From positions 1 through 14,641 of the forward strand of contig JABEVL010000037.1 of the NCBI GenBank assembly GCA_013043995.1: a DNA stretch of 14,641 nt, in the 5' to 3' direction. This document shows, piece by piece, positions 1 to 7,140 of this stretch (positions within the stretch are counted from its first letter, which is position 1; every line of letters starts with the position of its first letter). The DNA is from Spirochaetales bacterium (lineage in GTDB: Bacteria; Spirochaetota; Spirochaetia; JABEVK01). Position numbers and translations under genes: made by a program. The notes under the pieces were generated by a model, which saw nothing but the letters and a program-made list of their open reading frames with translations, had not been told where the DNA came from and ran no database searches.

Positions 1-560
1 GCCGGCAGGAGGGTTTTCCCGTCGGAAGAAAAATCTTGACTTTTAAGGACGGGACGATCCGACTCTGAAGCATTTTGATAAACCAAAACTAAGTCTGCAA
101 CGTCGGTCCAGGCGATGTCGTCCCCGTGAACGTTGCGCGAATCAATGGTTCCGGTCAAGGACAAGGACTCCTCCCCACCACCGATCAAGACAGACCTGCT
201 GCCCACAATTTTGGCAAAGCCGCGGGAATCGACAGAAACAACACGGACGGTGAGTTGGAAGTTTTTGATCTTCAGGTCTGAAGAAGACTCGGATTTATCG
301 GACTCAGCACTGTTCCCAGGTCCCAAAGGGGGCAAACCGGCGGTGGAGGATCCGAACGTCATCGAAAGTGATTTTGAAGTGGCCCTTGAGGCCTTAAAAG
401 AAAGGGAGGCTTCTCCCGTCAGAACGACGTGTAAGAAGTCTCCCTCGTGAAGACGGTATCGGCCCGTATAATAACCCGTGGAGTTGGGATCCCAGAGGGA
501 TTCTGAACTCAAAATTCCTGCCGCCAGCAGAAATACTACGAACCAAGCCGCTTGACGCAT
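1..560 (-). CDS. flgH: FlgH-like flagellar L-ring protein, partial (C-terminus outside window)
   Basis: At least 186 codons are present and the frame is open to the window edge. The start ATG lies 7 bases after AGGA, and this site touches the stop of the preceding small gene, so the two are probably coupled. A hydrophobic N-terminus (residues 4-18) looks like a signal peptide; there is no lipobox cysteine, although many FlgH proteins are lipoproteins. Features resembling FlgH are an early SLW, EGDFLHVVLTGEAS (like the GD.LTV.I.E.. block), then FQLTVRVVSVDSRGFAKIVG and a later LTGTIDSRNV..DD....DVADLVLVY block, which matches the family's SG.V....I...N.V.S...ADARI.Y region. FlgH forms the outer-membrane ring around the flagellar rod. 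After that block FlgH normally ends with a short GW-containing tail, but here at least 28 different residues follow, so this may be a divergent relative. The family call is moderate. Confidence 0.6.
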   Translation of the reverse strand, partial: MRQAAWFVVFLLAAGILSSESLWDPNSTGYYTGRYRLHEGDFLHVVLTGEASLSFKASRATSKSLSMTFGSSTAGLPPLGPGNSAESDKSESSSDLKIKNFQLTVRVVSVDSRGFAKIVGSRSVLIGGGEESLSLTGTIDSRNVHGDDIAWTDVADLVLVYQNASESDRPVLKSQDFSSDGKTLLP

Positions 561-569
561 CAAGAATTC

Positions 570-665
570 CTAGCGAATTCTTTTTTTATGCCGGTTTTTT
601 CTCAGCTTTTTCTTGCGCTTATGGGTGGCGATCTTCTTTTTTTTCCGCTTTCGTCCGCAGGGCAC
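570..665 (-). CDS. 31-residue basic AURKAIP1/COX24-type protein (bS22-like ribosomal protein)
   Basis: This is a GTG-started gene of 31 codons with a clear AAGGAG seven bases upstream, too short for most gene finders. The product starts MPCGRKRKKKKIATHKRKKK, and more than half of its residues are Lys or Arg. The K.I.THKRKK.LRKNRHKK pattern matches the AURKAIP1/COX24 C-terminal family, whose bacterial members are tiny proteins associated with the small ribosomal subunit. I recall very similar MPSGKKRKRHK-type proteins in Bacteroidota. It lies 44 bases after miaA and 9 bases before the flgH-like start, in the same direction, so it probably shares their transcript. A role in the ribosome is inferred from the family and composition. 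A chance ORF is unlikely given the ribosome-binding site, the operon fit and the family pattern. Confidence 0.75.
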   Translation of the reverse strand: MPCGRKRKKKKIATHKRKKKLRKNRHKKRIR

Positions 666-709
666 CGTTGGTCTCCTTCCGAAAAGATTCGCCGAGTATA
701 CTCCCCGGC

Positions 710-1639
710 TTACACCTGAGTCAACTCCCGCCAGACTTGCAAAAAAATCTCAGGTTGATCAGGGTTCAAGCTAACGACCCCAGGGATGCGGCGGAAGAAC
801 GTTCTCTGGCGCTTGGCGTATTGCCGGGAGTGGAAGCGCAATCGCTCGACAGCCTGGGAATAGCTGGATTCTCCGCGCAAAATCCAGGGAAGGAACTCAG
901 CGTAACCAATCCCTCGGAGGGCTGGGGTGTTTTCGTCGTAGCCTTGGGAAACAAGCGCCCTGATTTCTTCGACGAGGCCTTGAGCCAGCATCGCATCAAT
1001 CCGCTGATCGAGCCGCAACAATAATTCCTCGGGGGGACGCTCCAGGGAAAAAAGGCTAATGGCGTAGTCTTCACGGATTTTTTCTTTCCTGGGAAAAGAG
1101 GAGAGGGGACGCCCGCAGGCCAACCAAACTTCCCAGGCACGAAGGAGTCTGTAATGGTCAGCTTTTCCGATTCTTTGAGCCGAAGGAGCATCCACCTCTT
1201 TGAGCCGGGAACGAAGCCCCTCGGGCCCCCATGACTCCAGGTCGCGGGCCGCCTGCTCCCGTGTTTGTGTCGTCGAGGGGGGCGCTGTCGGCAACCCAAA
1301 GAGAAAATTCCAGAAATAGAAGGCTGTTCCGCCGCAAAGGACGGGGATCTTATTTTTTTGATGAATGAGATCAACGGCTTGCTCGGCCAAGGGAACAAAG
1401 AGTCCCACATCAAAGGCCTCTGAGGGTTCTAGAATATCCAAAAGGTGGTGTGGAAGAAGAGCCCGTTCCTCGGCACTCGGCTTGGCTGAGCCGATGTCGA
1501 GTCCTCGATAAATCTGTATAGAATCAGCAACGACGACCTCGCCACGATCGCCAAGCTGGTCCAACAAAAATCGGGTTTTCCCAACGGCTGTCGGACCAAA
1601 GACAAGAACAACGGGCCTAATCTTCGAGTTGGTACTCAA
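710..1639 (-). CDS. miaA: tRNA dimethylallyltransferase MiaA
   Basis: The enzyme transfers a dimethylallyl group from DMAPP to N6 of A37 in tRNAs reading UNN codons; it is cytoplasmic. At 309 residues it has the usual family length. Visible motifs are the P-loop GPTAVGKT (15-22), DSIQIYRGLDIGSAKP (39-54, with D39 in the position of the catalytic aspartate), LPHHLLDI (62-69), GGTAFYF (103-109), DHYRLLRAWE (161-170), the GIGY.EF block (243-249) and RQYAKRQRTFFRR (272-284). The start is a TTG overlapping the end of rpoZ by 23 bases. No ATG or GTG is available before the P-loop, and no strong ribosome-binding site precedes the TTG, so translation is probably coupled to rpoZ. The family call is very secure, the exact start less so. 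Confidence 0.95.
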   Translation of the reverse strand: MSTNSKIRPVVLVFGPTAVGKTRFLLDQLGDRGEVVVADSIQIYRGLDIGSAKPSAEERALLPHHLLDILEPSEAFDVGLFVPLAEQAVDLIHQKNKIPVLCGGTAFYFWNFLFGLPTAPPSTTQTREQAARDLESWGPEGLRSRLKEVDAPSAQRIGKADHYRLLRAWEVWLACGRPLSSFPRKEKIREDYAISLFSLERPPEELLLRLDQRIDAMLAQGLVEEIRALVSQGYDENTPALRGIGYAEFLPWILRGESSYSQAVERLRFHSRQYAKRQRTFFRRIPGVVSLNPDQPEIFLQVWRELTQV

Positions 1640-1808
1640 TTTTTCGGGTAAAAATTTGTTCTAGGGAGGTGGAAACAACCTTAAACCCGTGTTGTTCCAA
1701 ATCCTCGTCGCCAATTTCTGTAATTTGACGCGCTCGACGAATCACGGCGTTCGTCACTTCGTAAATATTGCCGTTGAAATCAACGATTTTTTCAAGACTT
1801 ATGGCCAT
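1617..1808 (-). CDS. rpoZ: RNA polymerase omega subunit (spirochaete type)
   Basis: A 63-residue protein in the position and style of the omega subunit, which binds the beta' subunit and helps RNA polymerase assemble. It carries the pattern ISLEKIVDF..N.YEVTNAVIRRARQI, where the A..RARQ core corresponds to the conserved AAKRARQ segment of omega. It lacks most of the classical N-terminal pattern, as I recall for spirochaete omegas, so similarity searches against E. coli may miss it. I chose the ATG at 1808 because GGGAGG lies just upstream. An upstream in-frame ATG at 1838 would overlap the likely promoter's -10 element and would add a leucine- and cysteine-rich stretch unlike the family. It is the first gene of the rpoZ-miaA group. 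Confidence 0.8.
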   Translation of the reverse strand: MAISLEKIVDFNGNIYEVTNAVIRRARQITEIGDEDLEQHGFKVVSTSLEQIFTRKIEYQLED

Positions 1809-1833
1809 GAACCCTCCCAAAAGGCAAAGACGA

Positions 1834-1862
1834 ATCATAATGCAAACAGGTTTCACTGTAAA
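1834..1862 (-). promoter_or_regulatory. Sigma70-type promoter for rpoZ-miaA operon
   Basis: On the minus strand TTTACA (1857-1862) and TATGAT (1834-1839) are separated by exactly 17 bases; each differs from consensus at one position. It lies in the 65-base gap between the large TPR gene and rpoZ, the largest gap in the minus-strand genes, and would start transcription near 1827, leaving a leader of about 20 bases. A perfect 12-base palindrome, AAAGAGCTCTTT (1860-1871), overlaps the -35 box and could be an operator or a coincidence. Confidence 0.65.
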
Positions 1863-1873
1863 GAGCTCTTTTT

Positions 1874-4633
1874 CTAAGGATTGTCAAAAACAACAGGAGC
1901 CTGCTGTTCTTCCAGCTCTTTCAGACGGGCACGAACCCTCTGAAGGTCTGCGCTTTTGCCCAGGGTTTTCCAGTTCTCTTCAGCTTTTCTCAAAAGCTCG
2001 ATCTTGAAAGCTGTGGGAACGCCTTCCCCTGATTGCCGTTCCGCGGTTTCGCGCAGCCTTGCGGCGTTTTCGAGCTTTCCTTCTGCCTCGGAGAGATCAG
2101 CAAGAGCAGCCCGAGCTTCAAAAATTGAAAGATCGTCGCCAAGGGTCAGAGCAGCGGTTAAAAAATCACGCGCTTGGTCCCATTTTCCTTGCCGGGTGGC
2201 CCACCTTCCGGCGATTCTGAGGGCCTCAGACCTTTGAGACGGCCAGGGAGCACTGCGGGCCAGCTCGGACAAAGCCTGCAGGGCATTTTTGGAATCGACG
2301 TCGATCTGGCTCTTCCACCACTCCAGGTCGATTTGGGAACGGACCTCCGAAGAAAGCGGCCAGCTCTGACTGGCTTTGTAGAACGCCCTAAAAAAATCCT
2401 GAGCGCCGTGCGACATTTGGGAACAGGCTGCGCTCACCACACCCACCGCCTGAGGACTCTTCCCCCAAACCTTGAAATACTCGGCATAGCGCTCCAGGGC
2501 TGCCTGGGGATCCCCACCTGAAGCGACTAGGGCACCGGCCGCCTTGGGAAGTGCGATCTGTGACGCTTTGGTTTGAGGATAGTCGGCAACAACGCGGGTG
2601 TAGGCTCTTTGGGCTTCCCTAGGCTTTCCTAAATTCTCTGCGGCGAGAGCCCAGCGGACCAGAACCTCGGCAACAGCTTCCTTATTTTTTTTGTAGACCT
2701 CGCCCATTTCCGTCAATATTTTCCATGCCTGGTAGGAACGTCTTGTATTGAGTTCTGCCAGGGCCGACTCCTGCCACCACGTGATGGGCAACTCTGGATC
2801 TCGCTTGCTGATTTGCGGCGTCCAAACGGCCAAAGCGGCGTCCCACTGGCTCTGGCGGGCAAGGCAGACCCCCTGGTAAAACCTGGCTTTCAGAACGTTT
2901 TTGCTGTCGGGAAAATCCTTGGTGTAGGTTTCATAGGACTCGGCAGCCTGGGACCAATCCCCTGCTGTACTCAGAACCTGGGCTCGAGACCACTCAGCCT
3001 TCTCCCTTTCAGCCGGATCTGTCAGGTGAAGCAAGGATTGAGTATAGGCCTCTGCAGCTTTCCGAAAATGCCGTTCCCCCGCCAGGGTCGCGCCCAATGC
3101 TGTCCACGCCTCACCCGCCCACGGACCTTGCGGAGCCTCATTCAGAAGACGCCTCAAACTGTCTTCGGCAAGGTCGGGTTTACCTCCGCCCAGAAAGGCT
3201 AAACCTCGGGCCAACAACGCCCTCTGGTAGAGTTCAGTTTTTTCCAGACCGTTTCCCAGGTTCTCCATCAGGGTATAAAAGTAGCCTTCTGCCCTTAAAG
3301 GCTCGCCCCGAGTCATGTAGATCATCCCTTGAAGGTAACGGGCCTCGCCAGCTTCTGACGATTGAGAAAAGTGGTCTGTGAGGTTTTGACAGATTTTCAA
3401 TGCGGCGGTGTTGTCTCCCAGGGCGTGTTCGAGCCGGGCCGACTCCAAGAGGTAAAGCGGCAGGTTCGAAGAGTGGGGAAAATGAGCCAGCAAGAGGTCC
3501 ACGGTGTGACGTGCCCCTTCCAAGTTACCCGCCAGACGGTAAAGACGAACCGCGCTCCACAAGGGGGCTTCTGCTTCGGGATCCGCATCGAGGGGCTTAC
3601 CCCAGCCGTACAAACCTGAAGCACCGGTTTCAAAACGTTTGGATTTTTCCTGAAAAGCCGCCCACTCCAAGATTGCCCTGGCCGCCAGGGCAAGGTCAGG
3701 ACCGCGGGAACACGCCTTCCACGCTGGAGCCGAGTCCTTATGGGATTTTTCCAGGGCAAACGCCAAGTCAGCTTGGGTTTTTTGACGCAGAACGGGGTCT
3801 GTTTCAAGTTCCAGGTACCGTTCCAGCGTCCGTTCGACGGCTGGCCAATCACCCAAACCTTGCTGAAGGTCGGCCATTGCGGGCAAAAGACGAAGACCCA
3901 ACTGGGGCTGAAGCTCCAACGCTTGCTTTAAGACGGCAACTCCGGCTTCGTCTCGTCCCTGAGCCTTTTCCAATTGGGAAAGACGCAAGGCGGCGTCAGC
4001 TACCAAGGGAGAATCAGGGATTTCGGTCAGCACTTTGAGCCAAAAGGTTCGAGCCGAGTCATTGCCGCAGAGGTCCCCCAGGCGCAAAAGTGCCTGGGCT
4101 TTGAGTTCCGGGTCCGCGGGGCGGGTTGCCAGAAAGGCTTCAAACGCCGAGCGGGCCGGTTCGACCTGGTTGAGCTTTTGACGGACAATTCCCAAGTAAA
4201 ACCAAGCTTTGGAAAATAAAGAAGGTTCACTCGGGGAATGGGTGGCCTCGTGAAACTCGGTCTCGGCCAACGCCCATTGCTCGCTTGCGTAAGCAGCCCA
4301 CCCTTCCCAATAAGGGATACGGTTCCTAATGTCCGGATCCGAAACGCTGCGTTGCAACTTTTGAAAAGTGTCCAGAGCCTCCAGGGACCTTTGCGCCCGT
4401 AAGAGGGCGACTCCCCTCAAAAAACTCGCCGCGTCGGCACGGGGTGAATCAGGGTGGTTTTGAACAAACTCCAGAGCCAACTTGGCCGCGGCGTTCCAGG
4501 CCTGAGAATCAAAAACGTTTTGTAAGGTCGTCCAGTCTCTGGAGGCCGAACTCACCGTCTGGGCCGAAGCGGGAAACAAGATGACGAGAAAACAAAGGCC
4601 TGCGCCGAGAAAACGACGTCTTGTCCCCGTCAT
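1874..4633 (-). CDS. Large secreted tetratricopeptide-repeat protein
   Basis: A 919-residue protein with an N-terminal signal peptide (basic MTGTRRR, hydrophobic core about 8-22, likely cut after PASAQ near residue 25), so it should be periplasmic or envelope-associated. The remainder is helical TPR/Sel1-like repeats: many units have the A...Y..G....G....A...F pattern, for example near the segments AAEAYTQSLLHLTDPAEREKA and ARFYQGVCLARQSQWDAALA. No catalytic motif is visible, and TPR arrays usually act as protein-binding scaffolds. Its start overlaps the clpC stop by ATGA, so it is translationally coupled to clpC, and it ends the main operon. Similar multi-TPR exported proteins occur in spirochaetes and other didermic bacteria, but I cannot assign a specific role. 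The link to ClpC may be only positional. Confidence 0.85.
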   Translation of the reverse strand: MTGTRRRFLGAGLCFLVILFPASAQTVSSASRDWTTLQNVFDSQAWNAAAKLALEFVQNHPDSPRADAASFLRGVALLRAQRSLEALDTFQKLQRSVSDPDIRNRIPYWEGWAAYASEQWALAETEFHEATHSPSEPSLFSKAWFYLGIVRQKLNQVEPARSAFEAFLATRPADPELKAQALLRLGDLCGNDSARTFWLKVLTEIPDSPLVADAALRLSQLEKAQGRDEAGVAVLKQALELQPQLGLRLLPAMADLQQGLGDWPAVERTLERYLELETDPVLRQKTQADLAFALEKSHKDSAPAWKACSRGPDLALAARAILEWAAFQEKSKRFETGASGLYGWGKPLDADPEAEAPLWSAVRLYRLAGNLEGARHTVDLLLAHFPHSSNLPLYLLESARLEHALGDNTAALKICQNLTDHFSQSSEAGEARYLQGMIYMTRGEPLRAEGYFYTLMENLGNGLEKTELYQRALLARGLAFLGGGKPDLAEDSLRRLLNEAPQGPWAGEAWTALGATLAGERHFRKAAEAYTQSLLHLTDPAEREKAEWSRAQVLSTAGDWSQAAESYETYTKDFPDSKNVLKARFYQGVCLARQSQWDAALAVWTPQISKRDPELPITWWQESALAELNTRRSYQAWKILTEMGEVYKKNKEAVAEVLVRWALAAENLGKPREAQRAYTRVVADYPQTKASQIALPKAAGALVASGGDPQAALERYAEYFKVWGKSPQAVGVVSAACSQMSHGAQDFFRAFYKASQSWPLSSEVRSQIDLEWWKSQIDVDSKNALQALSELARSAPWPSQRSEALRIAGRWATRQGKWDQARDFLTAALTLGDDLSIFEARAALADLSEAEGKLENAARLRETAERQSGEGVPTAFKIELLRKAEENWKTLGKSADLQRVRARLKELEEQQAPVVFDNP

Positions 4634-7140
4634 AGCGCTCCGGCAGTCTGGGGAGCAGAAGGTTTACGAATTTTGAGTGCCAGTTTTTCTTTGCGGAGCT
4701 CGATAAAAATTCGGTCACCTGCCTGCAATTGCCCTTTCAAAATCTCTGTAGAAAGCATGTCTTCCAGCTCGCGCTGAAGCACACGGCGGAGGGGTCGGGC
4801 ACCATAAACGGGGTCCCAACCTTTTTGTATCAGCCAAGTTTTGGCCTTAGGAGTCATTTCAAGATGAAGATTTCGTTGAAGGAGACGCTCTCTTACTTCA
4901 CCCAGCATCAGTTCAAAGATGATCTCGACCTGTTTTTCCGTAAGGGCGTGGAAGACGACGATCTCATCGATCCGATTGATAAACTCGGGACGAAACTGCC
5001 GCTTAAGCTCGTTCATCGCCGAAGATTTGATTTCGTGGTAGTCCATCATGCCCTCAAAGGCTTGAAAGCCCAGTCCCCCGGACTTAGAAATCTGCCGGGC
5101 TCCAGCGTTGGAGGTCATGATCAGAATGGTGTTTCGGAAAGAAACCGTGTGCCCCAAGTTATCTTGCAGTTCTCCTTCTTCAAGGATTTGTAAAAGAAGG
5201 TTAAAAACATCGGGGTGTGCTTTTTCAATTTCGTCCAACAGAACTACACTGTAAGGTTTGCGGCGGATTTTTTCTGTCAATAGACCGCCTTCTTCGTAAC
5301 CGATGTAGCCAGGAGGCGCTCCAACTAGGCGGCTGACGTTGTGTTTTTCCATAAAGTCAGACATATCGAGACGGATCAAGTTTTCTGTACTGCCAAACAG
5401 GAAGTCGGCCAAGGTTTTGGCGAGGAGCGACTTTCCCACACCCGTCGGCCCCAAAAAAATAAATGAGCCCAGGGGACGGCGCGGGGAATTCAGGCCAGTC
5501 CGGGCTCTGCGGATGGCCGAGGCAATAGCTCCAATGGCCTCTTCTTGCCCGATGACGGATTGATGAAGAACCGCCTCGACTTGGAGCAGTTTATCGGCTT
5601 CCGTCTGCGCGATGCGGTTGATGGGAATTCCAGTAACGTCAGCGAGGATATTCTGGATATCCTCAGCGGCAACGGTCCGAGGCTGGTTGTCAGCGCTGGA
5701 TTCCCAACGCGCCTTGGCGGCCTCGATTTCAGTCCTCAGGCGGCGGACTTCATCCCGGATCGCCGCCGCCTTCTCGTAGCTTTGCGTGGTGACAAGCTCG
5801 TTTTTCTCTTTTGTAAGAGCCTCGACCTGAGACTCCAGTTCAAGAATTTCTTGCGGTCTGTAGTTGGCCTGGATTTTTTTCTGCGAACCGGCTTCATCGA
5901 TGAGGTCGATTGCCTTATCGGGAAGACTGCGGTCAGCAATGTAACGGTGAGAAAGCGCAGCTGCGGCTTCCAGAGCTTCGGGAGTGTAAACAACGTTATG
6001 AAACTGGGCGTACTTGTCAGCGATTCCCTGGAGGATTTCGATCGTCTGGTCGACCGAAGGCTCACCGACGACGACGGGCTGAAACCTTCTTTCGAGGGCG
6101 GCGTCACGTTCGATGTGTTTCCTGAATTCACTCAGCGTGGTAGCCCCGATGCACTGGATCTCTCCGCGCGACAAAGCGGGCTTGAGCATATTACTCGCGT
6201 CGATGGCCCCTTCGGCACCCCCGGCGCCGATAATCGTGTGCAGCTCATCAATAAAAAGAATGACGTTGCCGACGCTTGTAATCTCTTTCATCACACGCTT
6301 CAGGCGTTCTTCGAACTCGCCACGATACTTTGTTCCGGCGATCAGCGCCGCCAGATCCAGAGTCATGACCCGCTTACCCAGAAGCGAAGAAGGCACATTT
6401 CCCAGGGTAATCGACTGTGCTAAGGCCTCGACGATCGCCGTCTTGCCGACACCCGGCTCCCCGATCAAAACCGGGTTATTCTTTGTCCTACGGGCAAGGA
6501 TTTGGATCAGTCTGGCAATTTCTTTATCGCGGCCCACAACGGGGTCGAGAGTTTTTTTAAGCGCCAGTGCCGTTAGATCTCTTGAAAATTCATCAAGAGT
6601 CGGCGTTCCCTTTTTGTTGGAAGCGACAGAAGACGGTCTCTTCCAGCGTTGATCGTCGCTGCCTTGGGGAAGCTGCCGGGGTTCCCTGGTGCGCAAGGGA
6701 CTCCCCCCTGAAAGGTCACTGATGACTTCACGGAGGGTTTCCAGGGTAATCGCATTGTTTTGAAGGTACATTGACACGAGACTTCCCGTTTCTGCAACCG
6801 CTGCCAAAAGAAGGTGTTCGGTTCCGATGTATTCATGGCCCAGGGCGCGGGCCTCGTTTGCGCTCTCCTCGAGGATTTTCTTCCCCCTTTTGGATGGCGG
6901 CACGTCGCCCAAAACAAAACCGGAAGGCTTGCGCGGGATGGCTTTCTCGATTTCAGCCTGCAGGGCTACAAGGTCGACGTTCATAGACTTCAAGGCCTTA
7001 TAACCGATACCTTCACCGTCTTTAAGTAAAGCGAGGATCACGTGTTCAGGCAGGAGCTGGTCCGAGTGAAAGCGGCGAGCTTCCTCTTGAGCCAAAACCG
7101 TTAGAATCCGTTGTGCCCGTTGTGTCAATCCTTTAAACAT
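4630..7140 (-). CDS. clpC: ATP-dependent Clp protease ATP-binding subunit ClpC
   Basis: An AAA+ unfoldase of 836 residues that feeds substrates to the ClpP peptidase in the cytoplasm. In order: a double Clp-N domain (1-145), linker, D1 with Walker A GEPGVGKT (227-234), pore loop KYRG (271-274) and Walker B ILFIDE (294-299), a coiled middle domain with a UVR-type motif (about 455-470), D2 with Walker A GPTGVGKS (564-571), pore loop GYIGYEEGG (611-619) and the ClpP-docking loop LGF (690-692). The middle domain marks ClpC and not ClpB or ClpA. In the N-domain E32 and E108 sit in the EH motifs that correspond to the phosphoarginine-binding glutamates of Bacillus ClpC. GGGGAGG precedes the ATG, and the gene overlaps the mcsB end by 16 bases. 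All key residues are intact. Confidence 0.97.
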   Translation of the reverse strand: MFKGLTQRAQRILTVLAQEEARRFHSDQLLPEHVILALLKDGEGIGYKALKSMNVDLVALQAEIEKAIPRKPSGFVLGDVPPSKRGKKILEESANEARALGHEYIGTEHLLLAAVAETGSLVSMYLQNNAITLETLREVISDLSGGSPLRTREPRQLPQGSDDQRWKRPSSVASNKKGTPTLDEFSRDLTALALKKTLDPVVGRDKEIARLIQILARRTKNNPVLIGEPGVGKTAIVEALAQSITLGNVPSSLLGKRVMTLDLAALIAGTKYRGEFEERLKRVMKEITSVGNVILFIDELHTIIGAGGAEGAIDASNMLKPALSRGEIQCIGATTLSEFRKHIERDAALERRFQPVVVGEPSVDQTIEILQGIADKYAQFHNVVYTPEALEAAAALSHRYIADRSLPDKAIDLIDEAGSQKKIQANYRPQEILELESQVEALTKEKNELVTTQSYEKAAAIRDEVRRLRTEIEAAKARWESSADNQPRTVAAEDIQNILADVTGIPINRIAQTEADKLLQVEAVLHQSVIGQEEAIGAIASAIRRARTGLNSPRRPLGSFIFLGPTGVGKSLLAKTLADFLFGSTENLIRLDMSDFMEKHNVSRLVGAPPGYIGYEEGGLLTEKIRRKPYSVVLLDEIEKAHPDVFNLLLQILEEGELQDNLGHTVSFRNTILIMTSNAGARQISKSGGLGFQAFEGMMDYHEIKSSAMNELKRQFRPEFINRIDEIVVFHALTEKQVEIIFELMLGEVRERLLQRNLHLEMTPKAKTWLIQKGWDPVYGARPLRRVLQRELEDMLSTEILKGQLQAGDRIFIELRKEKLALKIRKPSAPQTAGAL

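Noticed and set aside
766..1413. A 215-codon minus-strand frame inside miaA
   Set aside because: Out-of-frame shadow of miaA; the miaA frame contains all catalytic motifs.
1809..1856. Upstream extension of rpoZ to a start at 1856 or 1838
   Set aside because: It would run through the promoter -10 element and add residues unlike any omega subunit; the ATG at 1808 has GGGAGG upstream.
3400..4038. A 212-codon plus-strand frame inside the large TPR gene
   Set aside because: Low-complexity, Pro- and Arg-rich translation with no ribosome-binding site, antisense to a well-formed TPR protein with a signal peptide.
5545..6423. A 292-codon open frame on the plus strand inside clpC
   Set aside because: It is exactly antisense to the highly conserved ClpC ATPase region, its product has no family pattern, and the frame follows from the codon bias of clpC.
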